Shown here: in pieces, positions 12,451 to 24,676 of the stretch | How positions within the stretch are numbered: the stretch's first letter is position 1 | Layout of the letters: every line of letters starts with the position of its first letter | NCBI RefSeq assembly: GCF_032884065.1 | Contig: NW_027062693.1 | Span: 806,001-870,000, forward strand | Source: Artemia franciscana | Taxonomy: Eukaryota; Arthropoda; Branchiopoda; Anostraca; Artemiidae | DNA length: 64,000 nt | Direction: 5' to 3' | The notes under the pieces: model-generated | The model's database searches: none | The model's input: the letters and a program-made list of their open reading frames with translations, nothing else | What the model was told of the DNA's origin: nothing | Position numbers and translations under genes: made by a program

Positions 12451-14217
12451 GATACCAAGTGCCATAAAAAAGACTAAAAGCATGAAGAATGACACTAAAC
12501 ATCAGACCTGAATAAATCTAAGCGTTATAGTTTGATGGAACCGTGATAATAGTGTGATAATAAAAGGTAATTAGATTAATAGAGAGCCAATTTCATGATA
12601 TGACACGTTATTCACAAATTTTCATATCCAAATGAGAGCTAATTAATTTATCGAAAGAGCTAACCCTAACCTATTTATACTTATTGAGAACTAGCCTTTG
12701 GGGACTGGAAAGGCATAATAGAAAATTATCAGCGCTTCTACCTTTGGCTTATTAAAAAAAGGTTGTAAAGCTCTATAGTTTCATAATCATCTTTTGAGTC
12801 TACAATTTCGTCTATGCTGCTCTAGTTTCTTAGGGACTCTTGAAAAACTTTACTGTGGTGTTATGGAACTAATAAAATCGCCCATATTCACAGTAGCAAA
12901 GGCAAAGTTGCACTAAAATCTAACGTATTTATATCATAAAAGCAGGTGTGAGGTTACGACGTTCTTTTTCTATTTAAACAAAATCCTTGTCACTAGTCTT
13001 TGCGATTATTTGTCTGTTTTATAAGCATGGGTCTACTCGGTTACCATAGTGGGGTAAAACACACACTTGCAACAACTTATTTTTTGGGGAAAGGGCGAGG
13101 ATTTGGGGAGCGCAGGAATCAAAACAACATTAAGCTATCAAAATCAATATTTTTACAAATTTTAACCATTATCAAATGTTTTCAATCCCCTTGTGAAATT
13201 CACACAATACAGTTGGTAATAATTTGCAATTTTATATAAAATTTCATTTAGTTATGGCTGGTTAAAGTCTTCATTATGGGCTCGACCAAGCTAAACTGTT
13301 ACTTGATTAGCTATGCTGTACCTTATAGCGAAGTAGAGTAATTTTATTTTGGAAATAATAATAAGAATACAAAACCGAATAAGCACAACATTCTTAGAGT
13401 TATAGAACAGAGTTATATATTAAGACAATGACCAGCACAATTAAAGTCATACAATATTTCAAACTTAAAACAACTTGAAATAACAATCAACGAAACAAGA
13501 AAAGAGGAGACCCAAAATATGTAGGAAATACATGCATCTCAAAAGCCATCAAAAGTTCAGACTACCATTTGTGCTTAGGTGGCAACGTTTGTTTTTTCTG
13601 TGTGATGTGTTCTTATTTTTCATTACACCAACAATTTCAAGTTTAACAAATATCATATTTAAAACATATTGAAGTAATTTTAGTTTCTTTTTATTTTAAT
13701 TTATTTTGCCTTGGAAAAACAATAATTCTTTGATTGCCCTTCCAAAGGCCAACAGCATCCATAAATCATTGGTGTAAAAAGCAAGGTTACCGTCAGAAGC
13801 AGACTCTTTTCTGAGTTAAAAGAATGATCACCTTTCTATGACTTATACCTGACTATTTTAGAAAATAATAGGAATTATGTCGTTTAACTTTATGAATTTT
13901 TTGTGAACATAGAACTTACAACAGAGTTGAACAAATAATAAAACCTGATAAATGATTGTATAACGCCCATGATGTCCTAGAATGAAGGTAAATCGATTCT
14001 ATGAGCTCCAAGTTCGTGATTCAAAGCATGTGGGCCTGCTACTGGTATCTTCTTTTCTCTTGAAATTTGGTATTAAATATGGTATGTAGTAAATCAATTC
14101 TTCAGTGAAATTTATGGAGTAATGGAAGATAAGTACTTAAGTTGGGTTGGGCGAAGCGTGAATTAGGGAATTTCACTTTTCAAACTAATTTTTAAACGCT
14201 GTTATTTTCAAATATAC
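12451..14217. other. Intron 3 of gene A, 5' part
   Basis: This intronic sequence is conserved in copy B (49143-51562), which in addition has a local tandem duplication near 49470-49740 and about 400 extra bases near 50020-50430. The short open frames are not conserved between copies. The donor site of exon 3 is at the right end ('gaag' then 'gtatatt' on the minus strand). Confidence 0.5.
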
Positions 14218-14376
14218 CTTCGTCTTTGCAATCCAAATCCCGGGAGTCCAACACAGATGTTAAATTGGATATTCTGGATGCAAAACTCAAAGGTTGCTGT
14301 TGATGCTCATGTGATAGAAAAGAAAAAGCGGTTCCTTTGATCGTTTCAACACTCTCTGGTGAAGCATATGCAACTT
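14218..14376 (-). CDS. Zinc-finger gene A, exon 3
   Basis: This 159-bp exon is symmetrical phase 1. The acceptor is 'gttttgttatag' just above 14376, and the donor 'gtatatt' follows 14218. It encodes about 53 residues beginning E-VAYASPESVETIKG and ending SRDLDCKDE, rich in Ser, Glu and Asp and without a recognised domain. It resembles exon 2 in layout: both start E-V-(A/K) and end in an acidic 'DE'/'DSE'. That hints at an old exon duplication. The frame is open and both splice sites are conserved in copy B, but 19 of 159 bases differ by hand count, most changing the amino acid. Confidence 0.75.
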
Positions 14377-16258
14377 CTATAACAAAACAAATAGAGATAG
14401 AAATTAAGCAAAGTATGATCAAACATTCTCAATAAGCAGTAGGCCTACCAAGACATAAAAACTAGACAACATATGTGAAAAAGAACACAAAATGTAAAAA
14501 ATGAACAAAGTCAAGCATGATAATTTGATAAATAGAATTTTCACAAATTAGAATTTTATTCACAGATTAAATTCGGGCATTGAATAGAGTGCAGAACTTG
14601 AATATGTTGGTTTTAAGTCTAAAATCATTCCAGTATATTTAGCTAACTAGCACAAAAGCCTTAAGCTATAGTAGCTTCTTAATATAATTCAGAAGTATTA
14701 CGTCGTTAACCGTATTTTCAACTGAAAAACCTGTTTTTTATTTAATTTTTAATTATTTTTCAAATGATACTTGTAAATCTGGCTCGCCCTCTATGAAAAA
14801 TTCCCCCCCCCCTACGGAAACTCTTCCATAGAAAGTCCCTCCCACAAAAGTGCTACAGTTCCATTTGTGATACACTTGTGTGCTAGTGCATGTAGAGTAT
14901 AGACGCACATTGGTCTGGACCTTAGGGGGAAGGCAAGAGAAGCTAACTTGGAGGAATAGGTAAAAAAAAAGTGAATATCAAACCCAGTTTCTGAATTTTA
15001 CAGGAGGGTGATTCTCTGTACCCATTCTACCTCATTCTGCTTGTAGTGATGAGAACATGGATGATACGTATTTTGTATTCAGATTTTTCTGCCAACTGTG
15101 TTCTAACCTAGCCTGAATCAGTCAAACTGACTTTTTCTCAACTGGATTGGGAGTAATTTCTTTGTTGTGTATATACCCCTCTCCAACTACTTTTCTAAAT
15201 GGGAAACTGAATTTTCAAAAAATGATTATGCCAGTATAAATAACCAAAATTTGAGTCACGATACTTTTTACAAGTAAACTCCTTAGGAGACAAGGAAGCT
15301 TCTAGGAAAGAAAAGCTCCTGCTACTTTGGCTATAATAAGAATTAAATTCTAAGCTAGGGCCCAAGGACTTGTTTTGTACCTGATTCAGCTGCTTCATGA
15401 ACGGAAATGCTCAGAAATATGGTAGTTTAGGTAGAAAAATAGTTTTCACTTTTTCCACACGAAAATTCTCTTCCTCTCTGACTTACTCCTATAAATGCTG
15501 GACATTCTTTTGTAACTGAAAAATTAATAATGACCATCCCACTATTTAAACTTTTGTTTATTGATTTTTGTTTAAACTGGCTTTTGCTAGAGTTGTTTAT
15601 GGAAGTTTCTATCTACGATAGCATAATCTAATGATTTGCAAACACCATAAATAGAGTGCCGATTTCCATAATAATTTTGTCTTTCTTTTTAAAAACAGAG
15701 GTCTATTTTGAGGGCATGTTTGACACTGACTGAATTGTTTTGTTTTTTAACACTTAAATTGCTTTGATGAGTTTTTCAAAATTCAGAAGGCAAACTGATT
15801 CTTACTATAAACGTTTAGTAATGCTATTCGAAAATTTTATATAATAATAATAATAATAATATATTTTCTGCTGGATTTACAACATTGGAGATAAACAAGC
15901 CGAGTGAAAAAAGAAACACAATCATCTATAATACTTACTATTTGCTACTACAGTACAAGACGACACTAATGTTCAATTTTATTTTAGAACTAAAACAAAT
16001 TCTTTGAACAAAAGTTGGAAATTTTTTATACAGAAATTTGCAAATTCCAAAATTTGCAGTAATTGTTGTCCACAATACATTGCATAACTCAAAGTCCTTT
16101 TGGCTTCACCGGTTTCAAATTTTAAGATGATGAAGTTCTAGCAAATTCTAATTTGTTCTAGTTTTCCCAAATAAAATATTGAAACTGAATCAAATGTACG
16201 GGCAATAAAATATTACCCATATATTTGACTAAAAAAAAAACAAATACTTGAGATGTAC
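14377..16258. other. Intron 2 of gene A
   Basis: This is mostly collinear with 51722-53496. The block at about 15090-15430 is replaced by unrelated sequence in copy B (52440-52690). A segment at about 15290-15400 is a diverged repeat of 18470-18570 ('ggacttgttttgtacctg'). A (TAA)n microsatellite lies at about 15843-15861 and a C-tract at about 14804. I see no convincing additional coding exon. Confidence 0.5.
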
Positions 16259-16429
16259 CTTCACTGTCAAAACACATGGAGCCCAATTCCTGGGTGTCAG
16301 GTTCAAGCTTACATGGTCCTGAAAAGCCACAAAAAGCACCCACAGGAACATCTTCCCTTTTAGGAGACAAAACATGGGTTGAAAAGTAAAAAAACTCCTC
16401 ATTGTCACTTGGTAAAGCCTCTTTGACTT
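16259..16429 (-). CDS. Zinc-finger gene A, exon 2
   Basis: This 171-bp exon is symmetrical phase 1. The acceptor 'ctttgtttcag' ends just above 16429, and the donor 'gtacatctc' follows 16259. It encodes 57 residues starting E-VKEALPSDNEEFFYFS and ending ELGSMCFDSE, acidic, with a short Lys-Arg patch (SPKRED). No known domain is recognised. Copy B has the same exon with both splice sites intact. I counted 8 differences in 171 bases, 6 of them amino-acid changing. It may serve as a protein-interaction or spacer region upstream of the fingers (inference). Confidence 0.8.
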
Positions 16430-18007
16430 CTGAAACAAAGTATAATAAAAGAGATATCAAACACATTCAACAGAAAAGCTTAAAAAACAAACCCAACCGC
16501 TTCCCCTTTTCAACACATTGTCCCACAAAATTGAATAATAATTCTTACAAGGACAAAAATCATACAATCTTTGGCCAATAACCAAAACCAAATCTCATGA
16601 TTTAGAGTTAAAAAATTAATCCTAAAATTCTTCCACAGGTTATGTGGTCTAGAGGCTAATCAGTTGGCTAATTATCTTGGATAGAGATACTTGTTGGCAA
16701 TGTTGTTTTTTCCTTTTAACGCTAATCCCAATTTCCTTTAGTGTCAGACAATAAAATTGTTCAGTTAATTCCATTTGTTAGAGCTTTCATTTGATTTTGA
16801 AAAAATACATATACAGGAAAGAAAATAGATACCCCACTTACTGTTTGATAGAAACATTGAAATTTTGTAGCCGATAATAAAAGTATTTTTCCTTCGTGTT
16901 CTAACTACCAGTCCCCCCCCCCCATTCCAAAAAACTTATATTTTAAAAGAGTTTAAATTGATAGAATATAAAGCCTTAAGACAAACTCGCAATTTTTAGA
17001 CACACACACATACAAACATACACACACACACACAAAAGAATCATACTTTTTCAGTTCAAACTATCATCGCATCAATGGGGCTTCAGCCTAAATCTAAGAT
17101 AAGTATTGATTAAAATCAATAACAAAACAATGTTGTGAAAATAATATTTACAATAAACATAAGAACAATATTTCTTGGAAAATGAAACATGTAATATCTT
17201 TAGCAGGCTATCTATTAGATAACCACGCTTGGCTATACTAAACAAATACCACATATTTAATTTAAAATAAAAATTAAAAAAAAAAACTATTTGCAACATA
17301 AGTGAAGAACGGGGAAGTCGAATAAACTCAATTTCCCGGAAAAATTGTAAAAAAAAAAAATTTGCACCCCTCCTACTCAAGATCTATTTACAGAAATATA
17401 TAAAACTAGCAATGCCTGGACATCTCTTAATACGTTTGGGCAAATTGACAAAATTTTGAGAAGTAAGAAAAATCTGACTGAATTATGTGCTTCTTGCCCA
17501 GGAAATAATATAAATATTAAACAACAAGACAAAAATAAATACCAAAAAATAAAAATCAATAGTTTGTAGGTTAGGTACCAAGAGGGGTGCTCAATTACCA
17601 AGAGACAATTTGTGTGGCTGCTCCACAAAATAAATTCTTTGGTAGAAATGACTTTTTTTTTATTGCAATTATTATTTATGCCTGCAAACAGGAAAGAGTG
17701 AAGTATTTTCCTGAATTGAAAACAGGAAAGATTGAACCGCAAAGAGTGAGAGAAATTTCTCAGCCTGAAGACTGGTTGTCTCCCAAACTGGAAAAATTAT
17801 GAAAAAAACTTTTGTGTTGTAAAATAGCCCTTTCATTACCCTCAGCTCTGAAGGACTAGATTCAAGCTTTTGTACAGAGTATGTTCTTTCTTTTTGTTAT
17901 TTTAATTGGGGAGAAGCTTATAAGCAAGAGGAAGAAAGAGAAAATATTTATTAAAGCAAGGCAAACCTATTTTTATTTTGTTACCACAATTTAGTATGAT
18001 GACTTAC
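16430..18007. other. Intron 1 of gene A
   Basis: This is collinear with 53668-55227. It contains a (CA)n microsatellite at about 17001-17036, longer than in copy B, and a C-tract at about 16913-16923. The open frames at 17072-17802 are disrupted in copy B and are not taken as genes. The donor 'gtaagtcatc' lies at its right end. Confidence 0.5.
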
Positions 18008-18087
18008 CATTTTTAACAACAGAAGTCTCAGGAATGGTGCTAGGTTCAGCCATATTTGGAATTTCAGACAACTCCATAATAATATCT
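18008..18087 (-). CDS. Zinc-finger gene A, exon 1 (start codon)
   Basis: The exon begins after a good acceptor ('taatttatttcag', just above 18087), so at least one non-coding exon should lie further right. The ATG is at 18077-18075; ten bases of 5' leader precede it. It encodes 23 residues, MELSEIPNMAEPSTIPETS followed by VVKN, then splits the next codon in phase 1 at a consensus donor 'gtaagtc'. The 70 coding bases are identical in copy B. A short acidic, Ser/Thr/Pro-rich N-terminus before interaction exons and fingers is common in zinc-finger proteins, but no named domain is present. Confidence 0.8.
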
Positions 18088-19282
18088 CTGAAATAAATTA
18101 ATGTCGCTTATAAAACATACCATACTATCAATAGAACTTGGAAATGGCACTTCAGTTTTACATTTTTTCTTCAAAAGATACAGATTGTTCTGTATTTACT
18201 GTGATGGATTTTCGGTTTGGTATTTTGTTCATTTATTCAAAACTTTAAGAAACTTTTCTTTTATCTTATTTTTGTGTCTTCAAAAAGTATGTATTAAGGT
18301 AAAACAAAAATTGTCTTGTATTGTTTATGTTGTTTTTAGTGCCTTTAATTTTGTAGGAATAATGCACGTATGTTATTTGTAAACAGCTTAAAGGAGTTTA
18401 ATGGCTAGGTTTCCACTCAGACAGCATTAACACTACTGATCAACAGAACTATAACAAGCTAAAGAATTTCAGTTTACTAGAAAAGTGATGCTTTAGAAAC
18501 AATCAGAAGTAAATTCTAAACTAGGGTCCTGGAACTTGTTTTGTACCTGGTTCAACTACTTTATGCATAAGAATCCTCAAAAATAGGGTGTTTCTTTTTC
18601 TCTTCCTGCTCCTAAAAGATAATGTTATGAAGATTCAAATCAGCAATTTTTTTATTTTAATTTTGAACAGAATTTGTTACTTGTTAATTATCCAGAACAC
18701 ACTCAAAAATTCTGATATGTAAGACTGTCTGTATTTGGAGACAATTAGCTTAGGCTCAGTGGAAAAACTACATTGTAGGTTTATGTCAATTAAATATTGA
18801 ATATATGGTAAAGGCACCAATGATTTGACTGTACGATTTTGGAGCCATTGTCAAAATTTTCCTTCAAAACAGGATAACTCTGCTTAGTCATGACTTAGAA
18901 AACCATCTCTTGAAGCCGTCATTATATTTTGACAATGCAAAACATGGACACCATCTCCAACACACCCAGATAAGAAGAAAATATTAAATTCAATCAGTTT
19001 CCTGTTTTTGACGAAAATGAGCTCCCAATAATTCTTAACTGTAGTGTTCAAACTTTCATTACTTGTTTTTTTTTTGTTTTTTTTTACAAAAAATAAGTTG
19101 GGTATAGCACCAATTCATCAAGATACATCTGATCTTTTCTAAAATATAGCCACATTGGCTTTTTCTTGATAAAATTAAGTTAAAATGGCAACTAAGATTA
19201 TATTGACAAAACTATGTACCAAGTGCTAAAATTCTTGTCTGATGTAGTGGAATACTAGACCACCTAAAAATGTTACTTCAGC
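18088..19282. other. 5' flank or first intron of gene A
   Basis: This is collinear with 55308-56513. It should contain the upstream intron, and possibly the 5' non-coding exon and promoter, of gene A. No TATA or initiator element can be fixed. The open frame at 18101-18382 (plus) is AT-rich and not maintained in copy B. Confidence 0.4.
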
Positions 19283-19599
19283 CAAATTCTTATGTAGATA
19301 TTGGCTTCTATTATGAAATTCATTTCTTTTGTAAATATCTTGTTGTAACCTTGTCAAAATTTTTGACAGACAGTAACAGGCCCTATCAAAACTTCACTAA
19401 ACATGTAAAACAGATGAGAAACAATTGGTGTTGAAATTCAAGGGTCCTCTGATGAAAATTTATGGGTACTTTCTCAACAACAGGAGATTTTGATAATTAT
19501 TCTTTGTAATAATATTTCACATGAAAAAAAAACATTAAAAATGTTTTTTTTTATTGTGGTTTTACTGATTTGATGCTAGATTTTTCTGTCATCTGAGGA

Positions 19600-20420
19600 A
19601 CTGCCACTTGGCCTCATACTATGTTCATATTTTTAAGCATTTGACTTGGTTGATCACAACAACCTAATTCCTTTGTCACTGAATAAATTTGAAGTAGACC
19701 ATCTCTTTGTGAATTTTATATTTATTTTCTTTAAAATTTATCCCAAGCTGTAAAATACAAAATATTCTCTCTAAACCCCTCCCTAAATAGCATGAATTCC
19801 TCAAGGAACCTTGTTAGAACCACTCTAATGTTTAATATTGATTAATGAAATTGGTAAGATTATCTCAAATGTGTTAATATGTAGACAACCTAATGATCCT
19901 TGAAGTATGTCATTGAACTATTAGAAATGACCTTATCAAAACCCTGCCCATATTTTGGACAAAGCAAAGAATTTACACATGAAAGTAAATTTCACTAAGT
20001 CAAATAGAAAGAAAATAAACTTCTCAAAATTCTTGAAATCCACTCCTGTTTTCTAAGACCCTATCCCACCCAACATGCTACTGAAACATATTAAATCCCT
20101 TGGTGTCACAAACTTCAAATAATAATAAGTAGGACATGTATACCTCAAGAATTTTTGACCTTCCAGACAAAGGATAGTCAAAACTAATTTTTTTTATAGT
20201 TAATTAACTTTGATTGGCTTTGAAATGGTCAAATGTTGACAACACTTTCAATATGAACAACAAAAATCTTTGCTGAACATTGAAGTTAAGAAGAAGTTGG
20301 CCATTCCAGATAGCATTTATAGAGACCTCTATCACACTGTTATATCACACATTATATTATGGAGACCTAGGTCACACTCCATTTGATTATCAAATTTTAT
20401 CCCTATACTTAGGGCAATTT
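19600..20420 (+). pseudogene. Ancient LINE reverse-transcriptase relic
   Basis: Conceptual translation with many stops shows an RT order: 'FDLVDHNNLI' near 19640, 'IPQGTLLEPL' near 19798-19828, and 'HIKSLGVTNFK' near 20088-20120. This is the typical arrangement of a jockey/CR1-type reverse transcriptase. It is far more decayed than the element at 21570-23710 and is probably an older insertion. No ends can be defined. Confidence 0.4.
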
Positions 20421-21569
20421 TTTCAGTTTTTTTTTGCTTCTACTATCTGAATAGTGTTTTACACATTTAGTAATTAAATAAAGTTGAAGAGAAACAAAGA
20501 AATAAAGCAAACAGAATAGAAATGTCAAATGCAACAGGATCTACCCATAAGTATTTTGACACATGTCAAATTGGGTTCCAACTTATGTCAAAAACAGGTA
20601 ACTTTATTGTTCTGTTGAATTTGTAGGTGAAGATGCTCCAACTTCAGAAAATCAGATTTTTGTTCCCTTTTTTGAAAAAAAACTTCTGACTTTTAATCAA
20701 AAAGTTCGATTTGTAGATGTTTTTCCTACATACTGAAACCCTTTTGAAACCAAAAGTCATTAAATTAAGCCTTTCAGAGAAGACGGTGTTGTTTTTTTTT
20801 ACGACAACTGTCAAATCAATGGTATCTTTACCTTATAGAGTTGGTATTTGGTTAGGTCATGTTAGATGAGGTATTTAATATAATGTGTTCTGTGCTGCCT
20901 GCTTTAATTCCCACCACAAAACAATCTTCTAGTCAATATTATTGCTATTTATAATGGATACTCTTATTGCAACTGCAGCACAACTGTTGGGGAAAATAAG
21001 ACAGAACAAAACCACTGCTATCAAAGTTCCATGATGTAAGTCTATTTATCCTGAGAATGTATTATTTATGTGTTGCACAAAATATTACCCATTCATAGAA
21101 GGGTTCAGGGCAGATTTCTGATATTTTGATCAACGCCAAATTCCCTCCACCCCATCCTAGATTTTGTAAATACCTTTCATGGTAACTATAATGAAACCTC
21201 TGCTTTGCACTTTCATTGAAAGCAAAACCTCAATGAAGAAGAAATTTTGTGAACTGACACCCCTCATTACACATTTTGGTCTCATGTTTAAAAATGGAGA
21301 AACTACAATATTCATTTACTGACACAGTTATCAGATCTTATCATAACAAATCCATGCAGATACAAATTTGACAGTGAAACATCAACTTAGCATTGGACTT
21401 TGAATAACATGGCAGATTTTTATCTAATTTATACCATATATTAAGGGGGAGAAGATTGGGAGCAAAGAAATCTTTATCATTCATATGTGAATATTTAAAT
21501 TTCTGTGACTGATATATAATATATAATATATGCATGATATAGTATATAATATATTTCATTTTTTGGTTG

Positions 21570-23710
21570 ATGGTTCTAATTGGATGGAGTTGATGGGTCT
21601 GGTTTTTCAGCCAAAGAACAGGAATCTCCATTTCTTACTTGTCTGTCTGAACATTCGCTGTTCCAAACTGTTGACCAACCTACACGGTACAGAGATGGTC
21701 AAACATCTAATCTAACATACTGGATCTCGTTATTCTTAATAATCCAGTTTAGTGGACTAAAAATGAATTTCTTGCCTCTATTGATAACAGTGATCATCCT
21801 GCTATCCTCACAGAATTGCGCTTGGCTACCACTCAACCTCTTCCTAAACAACACAAAGTCATTGATTACCTGTGTATCTCTGAGAGACTTGTATACTTTG
21901 ATTGGATACCATATTCACTTCAGATAGCAAAGAATCTTGGCAGAAATTCAAAGCTGTTTTGCTAGTTTTTGAAAAAGCTCACACTGGAACATTTTGGAGG
22001 AGACAAGCAAAAACACTATCCTTCATGACTTGTCTAACTAGCAAACTACTGAACAGGAAGAATCAAACCTGGAAATACTTTGAAAAAAAGAAAACAGCTG
22101 CAAACTATCAGAAGTATCAAAAGGCACAGAATGAGGTTACCAATTACATCAAACAACTGAAGAAGAGTCATGAAGAAAGGTTAGCTGAAAATATAAAAAA
22201 TAACCCCAAGCTGTTTTGGCAGTATGCTTCTGTTAAATGTCAAAATAGGCACTCCATCCCTGATTTGACCCACCATGGTCAGACAGTTTCAGACCCAGCT
22301 TTTAAAGCCCAGATCCTAAATAACCAGTTTGCATCAGCTTTCACACCAGAAACTGCTAGTCAGCTCCCAACTCCTCCCTCATATACTGTTACTCAACAGT
22401 AATCTTGACACTAATCTGCTTAAGTCATATGACTATACTACAAAACTACTGGAGTTGGGAATCCCTGTTGACATAATCCTTCTTGATTTTTCAAAGGCAT
22501 TCAAAAAAGTCTGTCATAAGAGACTTGAGCTTAAGCTACAATCTATTGGTTTAGAGGAAAAAGATTCTTAAATGGATTCTGGATTTCTTGAAGAATTGTG
22601 TTCAGCACGTAAGACTATTTGATGCAGATGGCAATCCTATTCTCTCCTCCCCTCAGAATCTTATCAGTGAGGTCCTACAGGGTAGTGTTCTTGGCCCCAC
22701 CATGTTCAATATTTTTGTAAATGATGCTCATCTAGTGCTTAAAAGCAGTATGACGCTATACGCTGATGATTCCAAGGTAATTGGTCCAGCTAGAACTTTT
22801 GAGGATACTTCCCAACTTCAAAAAGACCTTGATCTCCTTAGCATGTGGGCGAAATCTTGGCTACTCACTTTCAATATGTCAAAAGGCCATGTTTTACACT
22901 TTGGGCAAAAGAATATCAATACAACTTACTCTCTTTATGGTCAGTCCCTTTCTCCAGTGTTGGAAGAATGTGACCTAGGAGTAACTGTTGACAATTATCC
23001 TAAGTTTAGCACTCATGCAAAGAAGGCAGCAGCATCAGCTAGTTCATCACAAGGGCTCATAAAAAGAACAATTTCCCCCTGTTCTCCTAAAATTTTGAGC
23101 CTTTTGTATGAAGGACTTGAGGGCAAGGCTTGAGACAAGCATAGTTCTTGCATCCCCCTTTTCAAAACAGATGTAAAAATTCTTGAAGATGTCCAGAGAA
23201 GAGCCACTAAGATGGTGACTGGACTGCATGAACTCCCTTATCCTACTAGGCTATGCAAGCTGAAACTCCCAACTCTGGTTTATAGAAGAAGCAGGTTGAT
23301 GCCATTTTTGTTCATAAACTTATTAATTCAAAGGCACTTCCTGATCTTTTTCCTCTTGCATCTCAGGACTCTCATACAAAGGGACATAATTTACAGTTAT
23401 CCAGGCATTTCTCCTCAAAGCAGCAACACACCCATTTTCTTACCAATCGTGTTGCCAATCTCTGGAACAAATTACTGCCAGATACCATTGCTGCCGAAAC
23501 CACAGAAAGCTTTAAGAACCATCTTGACAACGAATGGTCAACAAATGATTGGAAGTATAACTGGAAAGCACTCAAATCAGCAACATCAAACCACAAGTCA
23601 AGTGTACCTATTCAACCATATGTCATGTATTATGAACTCTGGAGTTTCTACCAGGAAAAATCCTTAGATTGCTCCAAGCTGCAATTTTATGTAATTATTA
23701 TTATTATTAA
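21570..23710 (+). mobile_element. CR1/jockey-like non-LTR retrotransposon, 5'-truncated
   Basis: The linker region before the RT ('KNNPKLFWQYASVK', 21902-22402) is followed by an RT frame at 22588-23133. That frame has 'LQGSVLGPTMFNIFVND', the catalytic 'LYADDSKVIG' at about 22757-22786, and 'WLLTFNMSKGHVLHFG'. The C-terminal 'LEDVQRRATKMVTGL' at about 23180-23224 is characteristic of CR1/jockey relatives. The element ends at an (ATT)n tail near 23695-23709. It has an internal deletion near 22400 and several stops, so it is inactive. It is found only in copy A. Confidence 0.7.
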
Positions 23711-24676
23711 ATACTATTATATTTGGAAGCCTCTTTGTTGAAACGAGTTTTGTGTAGTGTATTGATTTGACACAACCTAATGTGTTTTTTTTCAAGAAAG
23801 ACATTTCTTAAAGATAAAAAAAGATAGCTTCAAAAGAAACAAGAAAGCAAAACCAGCTTATAATACAGACAAGTGAAAATTGCTCCCAGCAAGTTTCAAT
23901 CAAAACCAAAAAACAAATTTTTCCTAAACTGACCATTTTTCTATTGTTGTAATTTATTTATATAGCCTATATATTCATGTATGTGAATTTCATTTGGTAC
24001 TTGTATGATATACCCACTACTGCTCAATCTGTTCATGCATTGACACACCTTAAACCAGTTTCTTATACCTTAGCATGAGAAAAAACAAAGAGAGGTAACA
24101 GAATAGATGGGAAATATAGTTTGAGATATATGGGGGGGGGTTAAAGTATTTGGACAGTAGTAAGTCAGAAAGCAAATCTTACTTCATAGTATACAGAATA
24201 AATGTAGCTAACACATTTTACATACAAAAGTACCCACTGTACTTTACCCCCTCTCCCCCCAAATTAATGTGTAAATATCTAGCCCAAATTTGTTTCTATG
24301 TATTATATATTTACCATACTTAAATGTACTTTATTAGGATTTACTTCTTGAGTGGTTGTGGGTATGTCATACAAATACCTTTCATTTTTAAGTATGTAAA
24401 CCATTTGTTGGTTTAAATTTGTTATATACAAAAGAAAATTAGTTTTATAATTGGTCACAGTTAAAATATTGAAAGACTTTCGAAAATGCTGCTAGTGTCT
24501 TCAGCAAGCTGATAAAAACTTGATGAAAAAAAAAGTCAAATTGCAATTTTTACCTTGTTCATGAGACAATTAATTTGAAAATTCTCTTACCACCAGCATT
24601 CTGGTTTTGCTTCCAGAATCTAATCAATTCTTGTCTTCCTACAATTATATGTCTAATGATACCAAAAATATTGGCG
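23711..24676. other. Intergenic sequence before Tigger element
   Basis: From 23891 on this is collinear with 56514-57334. It contains a G-run at about 24131-24139 and C-runs near 24250. The plus strand reads 'ctcttaccaccag' at about 24589, which on the minus strand gives a donor-like 'gtaagag' conserved in both copies. It could be a 5' non-coding exon of the zinc-finger gene, but this is unproven. I see no gene. Confidence 0.4.

Larger units (their letters stand above)
19283..23890. other. 4.6-kb block present only in copy A
   Basis: Copy B runs straight from 'cttcagc' (ending 56513) to 'aagttta', whereas copy A has 4.6 kb between the same two points (19282 and 23891). The block contains two LINE relics (19600-20420 and 21570-23710). 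It is either an insertion in A or a deletion in B. The ends share only 'cagc', so a simple single-LINE insertion with a long target duplication is not evident. Confidence 0.65.

Noticed and set aside
13000-13239. Plus-strand 79-codon open frame
   Set aside because: The copy B counterpart is disrupted by indels around 49900-50040. No motif.
15496-15970. Extra coding exon candidates in intron 2 (minus strand, near 15520 and 15950)
   Set aside because: Joining them breaks the phase 1 pattern or brings a stop in frame, and the first has a changed donor context in copy B.
17377-17802. Open frames on both strands in intron 1
   Set aside because: Not maintained in copy B (stops and indels) and without recognisable domains.
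24589-24640. Possible 5' non-coding exon of gene A with donor 'gtaagag' (minus strand), conserved at 57207
   Set aside because: Both copies are similar throughout, so conservation is uninformative. There is no ORF and no partner acceptor evidence. Transcript data would decide.
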